Notes: a model not told the origin generated them from the letters alone. Positions 26,126 through 35,296 are shown, numbered from the stretch's first letter. The stretch is 64,000 bases of DNA from Schaalia sp. ZJ405 (GCF_011038885.2 NZ_CP064952.1:248001-312000), one strand, 5' to 3'. Numbers and translations: made by a program.

Positions 26126-28909
26126 ATGCCTCAATATGAACTCAAGAGGGGAGAACGCAGACCTCGTCAAACCCGTCAGTCACCTCAGTCCGATCAATCC
26201 CACGAGGCCCATAAACCCCGGCGACCGCAGGGGTTATCGCAGCTGAGGCAACGGTGGCGACGATGCTTCTCTCTCGTGTCTCGACTTGTGTCGATAACGA
26301 TCGCGGGATTGAGTTGCCTCGGAATGATTTTCACCCTGTTCCTCACATCAGCTCACACAGCTCATGCGGATCTCATCGACGGGCCGGATGCCGGTCGCTA
26401 CATCAGTGGCGTGGGTCCGGCGAACACAGGGATGTTTTTCCTCGGTGCCTTCGAGTCTCCGCGAAACGTTGAGTCGGGCTATCCGTCGTGGTGCATTCAT
26501 ATGTGGCGTCTTTTCCCAGATTCCTCCGACACAGCGACGATCACGACACTCTCGTCCTCGTCCCAGTGGGGACCGCCGGAATTGGACCTGACGACGGCGC
26601 AGATGGCGTGGCTTCTGGCGAAGTACCAGGCAGATACGACACCGAATGTTCGTGCGGCCCTGTCGTATCTCATCCACGTCAACTTCGAGCATGAACATCC
26701 CGGAAAGGACACTCGGCAGTCTGTTGCCCTCCTTGTCTCACTGGTACGTGACCAGGTGCCGGATGTCGATGCTCTGGCTCGCACCTACGTTACTCAGGCG
26801 CGCGCAAGCGCAGCGACGAAGTACATGAGCACTGTCATCACCGGTGAGGAACAGCGCGAAGGAACTATTGACAACATCTCTGCTCTGGGGGACTCGGGAG
26901 AGCGTATCGCGGGAGTCCCTGTGACGGTTTCTTTGACGGGCCCCGCTGTTTTCACCGAGACGGGCACGCAGACATGGACTGGAAAAACCGCAGCCTCGCC
27001 CCTGAGTTTGGCATGGCGTGCAACGGGCACCGGTGATGTCACGTATCAGGCGGAGTTCACACTTCCGGCACGAACAACGCTTTCCGTTGCCTCTGTTGCC
27101 AGAGACCGACAGGACACGGTGTCGTATGGGAATCGGCCGACAAGTGACGAGTCGGTGCTTAAAGACGTTGGTCGGACATGGAAAGTCGTTGGAGATTTCC
27201 AGCCGGTTGCGCAGTCGAGTGTTGGAGTTTCGCGCATCCTCGACCCGGGGCAGGAGTTTTCCGATTCTCTGACTGTTTCGGCTGATCCTTCGTATGGGAA
27301 TGGCCGATGGATCGAAACTGACAGTGGTCCGGTGCCAGTAACTTTTGAGGGAACGGCATATTGGGTACCTCTCGTCCCGCCGGAAAAGACCACGGACATT
27401 CCTGAAAATGCCATGAAGCTAGGGACAGCGTCGCTGACGTTTACGGGGCCGGGAACGCTGAAGGCAACTGTGCGAAACACGAACGTTTCGTCGGGTTTTG
27501 TGACGTGGGTGTGGACAATGGTCAAAGCCAACCAGAAGGACACAGTGACTGACCACGGTAAACAAGTCCCAGCCTCCGAGTTCATTCATTCGGATTGGTC
27601 GGATAGTTTCGGTCAGGACGACGAGATTTCTTCCTTGCGGTGGCCAATCGACATTGATACGTCCATTGCCCCGAGGAAAACGAAGAGTGGCATCTATCTA
27701 GTGGATGACGTCTGGGTGCATGGATTCCCATCGGATCACCCGGATTTCTCCGGTGCGCGGGGGTTTGCGCCGGATGAAGCCTCGATTGTTCAGTCGTTGC
27801 TGTTCTTCCCCGAGGATCTTGAGGTGACAGAAGCGAATAAACCGCAGGCCCAGCTGATCGCCACGACAACTCTTCCGGCGAAAAACGGCTTCTATCCAAC
27901 GGTGGGGAGCGGTGAATTTAAAGTTCTCCCCGATCACGTTGGCACCTACGTGTTCGTTACGTCATTTTCCGGGGATGACCGTGTGAAGGAGTTTGTCACG
28001 TCGGTGGAGGACGCAACAGAGCAATTCAGGGTCGAGGGCGAGGTCCCGACGGTACGGACAACGGCAACAGATCTGGCCGACGGTGATCACGAGATTGCTT
28101 CCGGCGGTCCGGTGACCATTAGGGACCGGGTGTGTTATACCGGGCTCCGCCCGGGCAAAGAATACGTTTTTGAGGCCTCGCTGATGGACCAAGAAACAGG
28201 CAAGCCAGTGGTTGATGGTCAAGGCGTCCCAGTATCGCAGACGGTAACGCACGCCCCAACGGCTTCGGATGACTGCACAAACGTTGACATCACAGTCAAC
28301 GGCGCGATGCTTGTCGGTAAGTCGACCGTTGTGTTTGAGAAAGTCATGCACGAGGGACTCACCGTTGCAATTCATGCGGATATTCACGATGAAGGACAGA
28401 CCGTCACAACGCCGAAACCCACGATCGGTACTCGGGTGAAGGATGCCTCAGACGGTGACCGGGTCATTGAAGCGAAACCGGGCGTGAGAATCGACGACGC
28501 CGTGTGTTTCTCCAGATTCCCTGAAGGCACCGAAGTGGAACTGCGGGGAACGCTGATGAATAAGTCGACGGGGAAACCTCTCGAAGTGTCGGGGAAGCCG
28601 GTGACGTCAACGACAACATTCACTGTTGACCACAGTCAGGGATGTCGGGATGTCTCGTTCACTTTCGATGCCTCCACCTTGGCCGGTGAAACGATCGTTG
28701 TCTTCGAGGAAGCATATATTCAGGGGCAGAAGTTTGCCTCCCACCGAGATATCAACGATCGTGAGCAAACGGTGACGGTCGCATCAAAGTCGGATCTTCC
28801 GGTGACGGGGAGTGAAGCACGGATGCTTCTACTCACTGCAATTCTTGCGCTCGCGGCAGGACTTGGCGCGAAGATGGTTCGTTCGCGAATGTCCTCCCTC
28901 GGGAAGTAG
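26126..28909 (+). CDS. LPXTG-anchored surface protein with thioester-like N-domain and VaFE-type repeats
   Basis: The 927-residue protein starts at ATG 26126 after AAAGGA. It has a long basic N-terminus before a signal segment (ITIAGLSCLGMIFTLFL) with cleavage near AHA-DLID. The mature N-domain has SGYPSWCIHMW and LTTAQMAWLLAKY, resembling the Cys and Gln motifs of thioester adhesin domains. Two C-terminal VaFE-type domains follow (TATDLADGDHEI... and VKDASDGDRVIEA..., with VVFEKV and VVFEEA strands), which usually carry isopeptide bonds. It ends with an LPVTG sorting signal, a hydrophobic helix and RSRMSS. Probable adhesin or pilus subunit. No sortase gene is adjacent. A copy of the dispersed repeat at 26553 encodes SSSS. 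Confidence 0.88.
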   Translation: MPQYELKRGERRPRQTRQSPQSDQSHEAHKPRRPQGLSQLRQRWRRCFSLVSRLVSITIAGLSCLGMIFTLFLTSAHTAHADLIDGPDAGRYISGVGPANTGMFFLGAFESPRNVESGYPSWCIHMWRLFPDSSDTATITTLSSSSQWGPPELDLTTAQMAWLLAKYQADTTPNVRAALSYLIHVNFEHEHPGKDTRQSVALLVSLVRDQVPDVDALARTYVTQARASAATKYMSTVITGEEQREGTIDNISALGDSGERIAGVPVTVSLTGPAVFTETGTQTWTGKTAASPLSLAWRATGTGDVTYQAEFTLPARTTLSVASVARDRQDTVSYGNRPTSDESVLKDVGRTWKVVGDFQPVAQSSVGVSRILDPGQEFSDSLTVSADPSYGNGRWIETDSGPVPVTFEGTAYWVPLVPPEKTTDIPENAMKLGTASLTFTGPGTLKATVRNTNVSSGFVTWVWTMVKANQKDTVTDHGKQVPASEFIHSDWSDSFGQDDEISSLRWPIDIDTSIAPRKTKSGIYLVDDVWVHGFPSDHPDFSGARGFAPDEASIVQSLLFFPEDLEVTEANKPQAQLIATTTLPAKNGFYPTVGSGEFKVLPDHVGTYVFVTSFSGDDRVKEFVTSVEDATEQFRVEGEVPTVRTTATDLADGDHEIASGGPVTIRDRVCYTGLRPGKEYVFEASLMDQETGKPVVDGQGVPVSQTVTHAPTASDDCTNVDITVNGAMLVGKSTVVFEKVMHEGLTVAIHADIHDEGQTVTTPKPTIGTRVKDASDGDRVIEAKPGVRIDDAVCFSRFPEGTEVELRGTLMNKSTGKPLEVSGKPVTSTTTFTVDHSQGCRDVSFTFDASTLAGETIVVFEEAYIQGQKFASHRDINDREQTVTVASKSDLPVTGSEARMLLLTAILALAAGLGAKMVRSRMSSLGK

Positions 28910-29009
28910 GTCCCGCGCATGTCACGAGATGATTGATGGGGAACGAGGAAGAGTCCGCTCACCGGTGTCGGTTGGATGAGGTGTCTGTGTGCGCCCGATG
29001 AACGAGGAC

Positions 29010-29047
29010 GTGAGGGTGCCCTGACGGATGAATCAGGGCACCCTCAC
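29010..29047 (+). terminator. Hairpin terminator after the LPXTG gene
   Basis: GTGAGGGTGCCCTGA pairs perfectly with TCAGGGCACCCTCAC (15 bp, loop of 8). There is no U-tract, but the hairpin lies 100 bases after the stop and ends before the hemH promoter. Confidence 0.75.
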
Positions 29048-29110
29048 GGGGCGGAAAAATTCTGACGAAGCGTCGTCAAAGCAGTCGCGAGAGTGCATTA
29101 GCCTGAGGGG

Positions 29111-30109
29111 GTGTTGAGTGAAGAAACCCGACCGGTTGTCGTGCTGGTTAATCTTGGGACACCGAAGTCCCCAACGGCGAAAGATGTGCGGATTTACCTG
29201 CGTGAATTCCTGTCGGATCGACGTGTCATTGAAATGCATCCGCTGGTGTGGAAACCGATTCTTGAGGGAATCATCCTCAGGGTCCGTCCTCGACAATCGG
29301 CCGAGAAGTATCGGACGGTGTGGCTCGATGAGGGGTCGCCGCTACTGCATTACACCTCGCGCCAGGCCGAGCTGCTGGCTCAGGAACTCGGCGATGGGGT
29401 CAGGGTTGAGGTTGCGATGCGATACGGTGAACCGTCGCTTCGTGATGTCCTGGATCGCGTGTGCTCCCAGGGGCATCGACGTGTCGTGATTCTTCCTGAC
29501 TACCCGCAGTATTCGGGATCGACAACCGGATCGATTAACGACGTTGTTGCGTCGTGGATTCACAAGAATCGCGATCACATGGAGTTCCGTTTGGTCCGAT
29601 CATTCCCCACATCGTCGGCGTACATCGAGGCGCTGACCAACGCTCTCGAAGATCATTGGCATCGTCAGGGGCGACCGGATTTTGCCTCGGGTGATCGGGT
29701 GCTCACATCCTTCCATTCGATTCCCGTTGCCATGCATGAGGCGGGGGATCCCTATCGTGCGGAGTGTGAAGCAACGCGTGACGCGTTGGTTGAACGTCTC
29801 GGTATTCCAGCTGATGGGCTGCTTGGCACATATCAGTCAGTGTTTGGACCAGCGCAATGGCTGACACCGGCAACAATCGACACTGTGGAGCAGCTTGGAA
29901 GAAGCGGCGTGCGACGCGTCGACGTGATCTGTCCCGGATTCGTGGCAGATTGTTTGGAGACACTTGAGGAAATCAACCAGCTGAACCGTCAGACCTTCAT
30001 TGATGCGGGTGGAACAGAATTCCACTACGTGCCGTGGGGGAATGAATCACCCGGGGCGGTGGCAACGTTGGCTCAGCAGGCACGTCGCCATCTTTCTGGC
30101 TGGCTCTAA
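29111..30109 (+). CDS. hemH: Ferrochelatase, proteobacterial HemH type
   Basis: The 332-residue enzyme inserts Fe2+ into a porphyrin. It matches the proteobacterial HemH subtype: LVNLGTPKSPTAKDVRIYL, REFLSDRRVIEMHPLVW, LPDYPQYSGSTTGSIND, SFHSIPVAMHEAGDPY and the highly typical CPGFVADCLETLEEINQLNR. Actinobacterial coproporphyrin ferrochelatases (CpfC) start and read differently. The GTG start lies 6 nt after TAGCCT (29099-29104), so the mRNA is probably leaderless. No other haem-biosynthesis genes are nearby. The subtype suggests protoporphyrin as substrate and a possible horizontal origin. Confidence 0.93.
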   Translation: MLSEETRPVVVLVNLGTPKSPTAKDVRIYLREFLSDRRVIEMHPLVWKPILEGIILRVRPRQSAEKYRTVWLDEGSPLLHYTSRQAELLAQELGDGVRVEVAMRYGEPSLRDVLDRVCSQGHRRVVILPDYPQYSGSTTGSINDVVASWIHKNRDHMEFRLVRSFPTSSAYIEALTNALEDHWHRQGRPDFASGDRVLTSFHSIPVAMHEAGDPYRAECEATRDALVERLGIPADGLLGTYQSVFGPAQWLTPATIDTVEQLGRSGVRRVDVICPGFVADCLETLEEINQLNRQTFIDAGGTEFHYVPWGNESPGAVATLAQQARRHLSGWL

Positions 30110-30118
30110 ACAACGGGC

Positions 30119-30138
30119 AGCTCGCGGGTCAGCGAGCT
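30119..30138 (+). terminator. Short hairpin after hemH
   Basis: AGCTCGC (30119-30125) pairs with GCGAGCT (30132-30138), 10 bases after the hemH stop. There is no U-tract, so the assignment is tentative. Confidence 0.45.
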
Positions 30139-30147
30139 CAGAGGGTC

Positions 30148-30256
30148 TGTTGATTACGGGTGCCGGCACCCGATGACAGGCCAGGTCAATGCACGTCCCG
30201 TTGCCGCAGGGTACTGACGGGAGATGTTGATTATGGGTACCGGCTCTCAATGACGG
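30148..30256 (+). repeat. Two imperfect 33-bp direct repeats upstream of the cystathionine gamma-synthase-type gene
   Basis: The unit at 30148-30180 (TGTTGATTACGGGTGCCGGC...) recurs at 30224-30256 with 27 of 33 bases identical. The first copy contains the perfect palindrome GGGTGCCGGCACCC. It may be a regulatory or duplicated promoter element. Confidence 0.5.
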
Positions 30257-30370
30257 GGAACGCCGATTTGGTTGGAAGTCGAACAGTTGAGTTGAGTGTC
30301 GCAGTGTTACACATGACCGATGATCGAAAGGCGGATCCTGTCAGGAGCGAGCCGATTTTACTCTGGAAGC

Positions 30371-31660
30371 ATGAGCACGACGACCGATTCATCCAACCGG
30401 TGCTTCTCCGACGAATCTGCGTGTACCGGCCACCCACATTCTGCAACCCAGGTTTGGGGAACACGTGAATTCGCGTTCGAGACTCGGGCGATTCACGAGG
30501 GTTTCGCGCCCGACCCATTAACGGGGGATGTTGTTCCCCCGCTGCACGTGTCCTCCACTCACGTGCAGAATGCACCGGGTGACCTCAAGGAAGGCTTCGA
30601 GTACGGCCGCTGTGGGAATCCGACGACGAATGCCTTTGCGTCGGCTCTTGCTCGTCTTGAAGGGGCAACACACGGTTTTGTGTTTCCTTCGGGGATGAGT
30701 GCGGAGGACACCGTGGTTCGTCTGCTGACGCGTCCGGGAAGTCATATTGTTCATTCGACGGATGTCTATGGGGGTACGCATAAGCTCTTTTCAGTGGTGA
30801 AACCTGCGGAAGGATGGACGTCAACCAGCGTTGATCTGTCGCAGGGGGACGCGGCGCGAAAGCGTCTGGAGAGTGAACGACCGGACCTGGTGTGGGTGGA
30901 GTCGCCCTCGAACCCCTTCCTTACGGTGACGGATATTCGCTCCATCGCGGAAGTCACGCACAGGATCGGCGCGCTCTTAGTTGTTGATTCAACCTTTGCG
31001 ACACCGTATCTACAAAGACCCTTGGAACTGGGCGCCGACGTCGTTGTTCACTCAACAACGAAGTACATCGGCGGTCATTCAGACATCGTCGGAGGAGCAG
31101 TCATTCTTCGCAACGGTCTAGAGATTCCGTCCTCGATCACCCCTCTGTTTGGTTCACGTGACGCAGCGGAGGAACTTCGATGTCTCCAGATGGCAATCGG
31201 TGCCGTTCAATCGCCGCGTGATGCTCACTTAGCCCATCGCGGCTTGAAAACGCTGGGGCTTCGCGTTGCCCGTCACTGCGACAACGCACTGGCGGTTGCA
31301 CAATTTCTTTCAGCCCATCCGCGAGTTGCGGCAGTTCATTATCCAGGACTTTCAACAGATCCGGGCTACGACGTTGCTAGCCGCCAGATGCCTCGTGGGT
31401 GCGGTGGGGTTGTGTCACTCCAGCTGCGTTCCGAAGCCGAGGCACTTGCCCTGTGTACATCGACCCACGTGTTGACGCTTGCAGCATCGCTGGGGGCCGT
31501 TGAATCTCTCATCGAGCATCCGGCGATCATGACGCATTCGACGCGTGCGGGTGGAGGTGGGGGAGTGCCTGGGACGCTCGTTCGCCTGGCGGTGGGCTTG
31601 GAAGATCCCTCAGATCTCATTGCGGATCTTGATCACGCGTTGAATTCTCTGCCAGCATGA
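30371..31660 (+). CDS. Cystathionine gamma-synthase / gamma-lyase family PLP enzyme
   Basis: The 429-residue protein belongs to the Cys/Met metabolism PLP family. It shows the YGRCGNPTT motif, ATHGFVFPSGMSA, DVYGGTHKLF, VESPSNPFL, the PLP-lysine segment HSTTKYIGGHSD and the late EHPAIMTHS and LVRLAVGLED motifs. It makes or breaks cystathionine, or a related thioether, in transsulfuration; the exact reaction is not determined by these motifs. About 30 extra residues precede the conserved core. ATG 30371 lies 6 nt after TACTCT (30359-30364), so probably leaderless. Confidence 0.88.
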   Translation: MSTTTDSSNRCFSDESACTGHPHSATQVWGTREFAFETRAIHEGFAPDPLTGDVVPPLHVSSTHVQNAPGDLKEGFEYGRCGNPTTNAFASALARLEGATHGFVFPSGMSAEDTVVRLLTRPGSHIVHSTDVYGGTHKLFSVVKPAEGWTSTSVDLSQGDAARKRLESERPDLVWVESPSNPFLTVTDIRSIAEVTHRIGALLVVDSTFATPYLQRPLELGADVVVHSTTKYIGGHSDIVGGAVILRNGLEIPSSITPLFGSRDAAEELRCLQMAIGAVQSPRDAHLAHRGLKTLGLRVARHCDNALAVAQFLSAHPRVAAVHYPGLSTDPGYDVASRQMPRGCGGVVSLQLRSEAEALALCTSTHVLTLAASLGAVESLIEHPAIMTHSTRAGGGGGVPGTLVRLAVGLEDPSDLIADLDHALNSLPA

Positions 31661-31798
31661 TATTGACGAGAACGAGGCCGCGCCTTCCGTGGCGTTGTGC
31701 TATCCCGTTGCCTGACCTTGGGAGGATGGACAAAGAGCCTATTCGCACGTGATCCGGCATTTTCGTTGGACAGCTCATTGATTGAGAAGGAGAACAAC

Positions 31799-32737
31799 AT
31801 GATAACAATCGGTCTTTCTGACCTCGATGTTGCGCCGCTGGCGCTGGGTGGAAACACTTTCGGCTGGACGTCCAACGCCCAGGAGTCCTTTGCAGTTCTT
31901 GACGAGTTCGTTTCGCAGGGCGGATCGCTCGTGGACACGGCGGATGTGTATTCGGCGTGGGCCCCGGGAAATTCCGGTGGCGAGTCTGAAGAAATTATCG
32001 GGCGTTGGTTTGCGCGTTCAAGACGTCGTGACGATGTCGTCCTCGCGACGAAAGTTGCGAAGAAACCGGGCCTTGAGGGATTGGGTGCGCAGACGATCGC
32101 TCAGGCGGCGGATGAGTCGCTGACGCGTCTGAGAACGGACCGCATTGACCTGTACTATGCCCATGCCGAGGATCCAAACACCCCGGTGGAAGAATCGGTA
32201 GCAGCGTTCGCGGCGCTCCAGGCTGCGGGTAAAGTCCGCCACGTTGCGCTGTCGAACTTCTCCCCCGAGGCAATTGCTGCGTGGGTGTCAGCTGCGGATG
32301 ATCAAGGGGTGGCACGTCCCGTTGCGCTCCAGCCGCACTATAACCTCGTCTTCCGCGCCGACTACGAGGGAGCGCTGCGTGAGGCGGCGCAGGAGTATTC
32401 GCTCGGGGTTATTCCGTATTTTTCGCTGGCGAGCGGCTTCCTGACGGGGAAGTATCACTCAGCCGCTGATGTCCAGGGAGCACGCGGCGGCATGGTTGAA
32501 GGTTATGCATCAGATCAGGCGTTTGCTGTGGTCGATGCGCTGCGAAGCATCGCTGCGAACCATTCGGTTGCCCCCGCGTCCGTTGCCTTGGCTTGGTTGG
32601 CCTCTCAACCAACGATCGCGGCTCCAATCGCGTCGGCGCGAACGGTGGAGCAGCTGCCCTCGCTCATTAACTCACTGTCTCTGACCTTGGATCCGTCTGA
32701 GAGTGAGCGCCTGACCTCGGTATCTCAGGGGCTGTAG
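31799..32737 (+). CDS. Aldo/keto reductase
   Basis: The 312-residue (beta/alpha)8 oxidoreductase has the family tetrad: Asp and Tyr in DTADVYSAWAP, Lys in ATKVAKKPG and His in YYAHAEDP. NADPH-binding segments SNFSPEAI and PIASARTVEQL are present. The family reduces aldehydes and ketones; the substrate here is unknown. ATG 31799 follows a GAAGGAG ribosome-binding site. It stands alone between two genes in different orientations. Downstream, CGTCAGTATCTTCCG occurs twice in tandem (32785-32820 region) and CCGGAAGAT/ATCTTCCGG can pair. Confidence 0.9.
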   Translation: MITIGLSDLDVAPLALGGNTFGWTSNAQESFAVLDEFVSQGGSLVDTADVYSAWAPGNSGGESEEIIGRWFARSRRRDDVVLATKVAKKPGLEGLGAQTIAQAADESLTRLRTDRIDLYYAHAEDPNTPVEESVAAFAALQAAGKVRHVALSNFSPEAIAAWVSAADDQGVARPVALQPHYNLVFRADYEGALREAAQEYSLGVIPYFSLASGFLTGKYHSAADVQGARGGMVEGYASDQAFAVVDALRSIAANHSVAPASVALAWLASQPTIAAPIASARTVEQLPSLINSLSLTLDPSESERLTSVSQGL

Positions 32738-32892
32738 TACCGGAAGATTCAAGGATTGTCTGCTGTGGCGGCTGTTCTTCAGTAGCGTCAGTATCTTCCG
32801 TATCGTCAGTATCTTCCGGAGCTCAATGCCCTGAGCATTGGCCGACGGGAGAACACGATCGCCGGCTGTGAATCGGGCTGCGTGCACGCGGC

Positions 32893-34155
32893 CTACGTGT
32901 CGGAGGTTGCGGATCGTTGCGCCCATGCGGTCGCGGCGACCGCACCTCCGATAGCCACACATGCGGGCACAAGAAGCTCGGCTCCCTGGTGAGTGAATTC
33001 AATCACGAGAATCAACCCGGTGAACGGGGCTTTCATTGAGGATCCAAGGAACACAGCTGCCCCAATGAAGACGAAGGCCGCAAGGGAAGTCCCCGGCCAC
33101 ATCAGGCTCCACAGCATCCCCGTGACGGCACCCAGACCCGCACCCAGAGCCACCGACGGAGTCAGAGTTCCTCCCCACCCTCCTGATCGGATGGTCACAA
33201 GTGTGGTCACGGCTTTTGCCAGCAGAGTAACGAGGGCGACGCGCAGCCCCAAGCCGCCAAGCCAGGCAGCGTCGAATTGTGTTTGGGCACTGGCTTGTCC
33301 ATTGCCGAGGACGGACGGCACCCATATGGAGATCACGCCAACAGCAGTCAAAGCTAGAGGAAGCGTCCACAGGAGATGCGAGGATCGCGGTCGGGCGTTC
33401 TCGAAGGAATGGACGATCCGGCGGAATTGCAGCCCCGCCCAGCCGATGAGCGGCCCACAGATCAGAGCCCAGACGGTGAGTGAGAGCGTCGCAGAAACAG
33501 AAGGAACAGTATAGAAAGCTGCGGGGCGTTCCCATCCCGTTGTCACCAGCACAGCAATTGCACAGATCGTCAATGCGGGGGCAACTGTGCGGGCATTGAG
33601 CGTGACAAGCAGGATTTCGAGGGTATAGACCGCACCTGATAAGGGAATGGAATAGACGGCAGCGAGGCCGGCTCCGGCTCCACAAGCAACGATGATCCTG
33701 CGGTCACGGGAATCAAGGCCGAGGGTGTCGGAAATCCATGCACCCAGTGCGGCACTGACCTCTCTGGGCGCGACTTCGCGACCAATCGACGCTCCCAACC
33801 CGACGATGATGATCTGTGTGATCGCATGCCAGAGAGTGCGGAGCACAGGCATTCGCCGCCCGTGAACAGCCTCGGAAACCGAGACAATCGTGCGGTTTTT
33901 GCGGAAGAACAGGGTCCACGATAGCGCCGCGATCAGTCCGGCGAGAGCCAAGACGGTGACGCGATGAATGGGAGACGAAGCGGTGACCGCCTCAAGCAGT
34001 GTCCCAGAGGTCACGCCCCACGCGAGATATTCGACAAGATGTAGGAGGTGAATGCACACCCAGCCGACAATTCCAGCGACAATTCCGGTCAGGACAATCG
34101 CTGCGGCGAAACGCATGTTCGCACGCGTGAGTGATGAGTCTGCGGAACTGGGCAT
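32893..34155 (-). CDS. ClC-family chloride channel / transporter
   Basis: The 420-residue membrane protein contains the ClC signatures GASIGREVAPREV (the gating-glutamate motif, with GREVAP in place of the usual GREGP), CGAGAGLAAVYSIPLSGAVY and the C-terminal SGGWGGTLTPSVALGAGLGA, plus about ten hydrophobic helices. It moves chloride or a similar anion, possibly with proton exchange. The chosen ATG at 34155 lies 6 nt after TACCGT on the minus strand, so probably leaderless; an upstream GTG would add 16 residues. No CBS domains follow. Confidence 0.87.
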   Translation of the reverse strand: MPSSADSSLTRANMRFAAAIVLTGIVAGIVGWVCIHLLHLVEYLAWGVTSGTLLEAVTASSPIHRVTVLALAGLIAALSWTLFFRKNRTIVSVSEAVHGRRMPVLRTLWHAITQIIIVGLGASIGREVAPREVSAALGAWISDTLGLDSRDRRIIVACGAGAGLAAVYSIPLSGAVYTLEILLVTLNARTVAPALTICAIAVLVTTGWERPAAFYTVPSVSATLSLTVWALICGPLIGWAGLQFRRIVHSFENARPRSSHLLWTLPLALTAVGVISIWVPSVLGNGQASAQTQFDAAWLGGLGLRVALVTLLAKAVTTLVTIRSGGWGGTLTPSVALGAGLGAVTGMLWSLMWPGTSLAAFVFIGAAVFLGSSMKAPFTGLILVIEFTHQGAELLVPACVAIGGAVAATAWAQRSATSDT

Positions 34156-34316
34156 GGAACAACGGTATCGGAAGGACGCCAAGGGAGATGCCAGGACGTC
34201 CATTCAGCTTGATCAATCGAGAAAATGCGCAACGCGGGATCGACAGGGGCCGTACTTCCACAGGGCGCACGGATGACCCGTTGGAGAACGGCCGCATGTC
34301 GTGGGCCGCGTATTCC

Positions 34317-34787
34317 TTACAGATGTGACACAGGGGTCCCCGCGTCGGCGGCATCAAGTTGTGATGCAATTCGCTCGAAGATGCCGTGGAGGACCGCGAG
34401 CTCGTCCTCGCTCATCCCATCGAGGACGAAAGTACGGACGATGGATCGCTGAGTCTTCGCGGCAGCGCGGAGGGTCTTGCGCCCGGTTTCGGTGAGATGG
34501 ACGAGGCCGCCTCGGCGATCTCCTTCGCATGCGGATCGAGCGACGAAGCCGCGGGCAACAAGGCGGTTGATTGTGTGGGTGAGGCGTGACGGACTAAAAA
34601 CAACCTCGTGAGCAAGTATTGAGAGACGAATCCCCTGAGTGCCAGCTCGGGACACTTGCAGGAGCACGTTGTATTCAGGTAGGGACAGCTTGTGTGATGC
34701 TTTCAGTGCGGACCCGATCCGCTCGGTGAGCCTGTTTGTTGTGGTGAAATAGGCGTCCCACGCGCGTCCTTTGGCGTCGTTTCTCAT
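34317..34787 (-). CDS. MarR-family transcriptional regulator
   Basis: The 156-residue winged-helix repressor has LSLPEYNVLLQVSRA, the recognition-helix segment FSPSRLTHTINRLVARGFV and the wing RSACEGDRRGGLVHLTETG, then a dimerising helix. MarR proteins usually bind palindromes in their own promoter and respond to small ligands. ATG 34787 and a GTG four codons upstream (34799) are both possible starts. The likely operator lies in the divergent region at 34850-34990. A degenerate copy of the dispersed repeat (near 34402) falls in the SEDELAVLHG segment. Confidence 0.88.
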   Translation of the reverse strand: MRNDAKGRAWDAYFTTTNRLTERIGSALKASHKLSLPEYNVLLQVSRAGTQGIRLSILAHEVVFSPSRLTHTINRLVARGFVARSACEGDRRGGLVHLTETGRKTLRAAAKTQRSIVRTFVLDGMSEDELAVLHGIFERIASQLDAADAGTPVSHL

Positions 34788-34952
34788 CGCGTTTTCCACT
34801 CTGTCGTGTGGCCCGATAGTGCCGGTGCCACGGATCCTGTAGTCGATGGTGTCACCCAGAAACTGGATAATTAGTAGGTAATGGTTAGTTTAATACCACA
34901 CAACCTCATGTTGAGAACCGATCCCCTTGTCATCTCAAGGGGAGAATAGTTG

Positions 34953-34980
34953 TTGACAAATCAGTCAAATGTCCTACATT
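34953..34980 (+). promoter_or_regulatory. Near-consensus sigma70 promoter with embedded inverted repeat
   Basis: TTGACA (34953-34958), a 16-bp spacer and TACATT (34975-34980). TTGAC-AAATCA-GTCAA (34953-34968) is a perfect inverted repeat overlapping the -35 box, of the size MarR proteins bind. What it transcribes is unclear. Confidence 0.6.
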
Positions 34981-35267
34981 ATGCGCCGGTGAGTTCTTGG
35001 GGGGGGGGTGGATGTGGTCATCCTTTATGACTCTGACCTGCTTATTCGCACTTTTGTGTGGGCGTGAGATCCATCCTGCGCTGTGTTGCTGCCCCTGAGT
35101 GATGGGCCCAAGAATGTGGCGCTGTTCATTGTGCGGGCTACGGGATGTGGTGCATGGGTCGCGATGCGATGCGTGAGTCAGCGTGGGTGGATCGGGAGGG
35201 TGCGTGGCTCAGGAGACCCTCTTGGTGGAGCGATTAAATTGGCAGATAGTTCTGATCAATTGATTGA

Positions 35268-35296
35268 TTGAAAGAAATGGAATAGTCCGATAGAAT
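35268..35296 (+). promoter_or_regulatory. lsr2 promoter
   Basis: TTGAAA (35268-35273), a 17-bp spacer and TAGAAT (35291-35296), about 60 bases ahead of the lsr2 start codon. The leader of roughly 54 nt carries the GAGGAGG ribosome-binding site. Confidence 0.7.

Noticed and set aside
35083..35271. 62-residue frame upstream of lsr2
   Set aside because: It overlaps the lsr2 promoter area, has no ribosome-binding site and shows no protein-like features.
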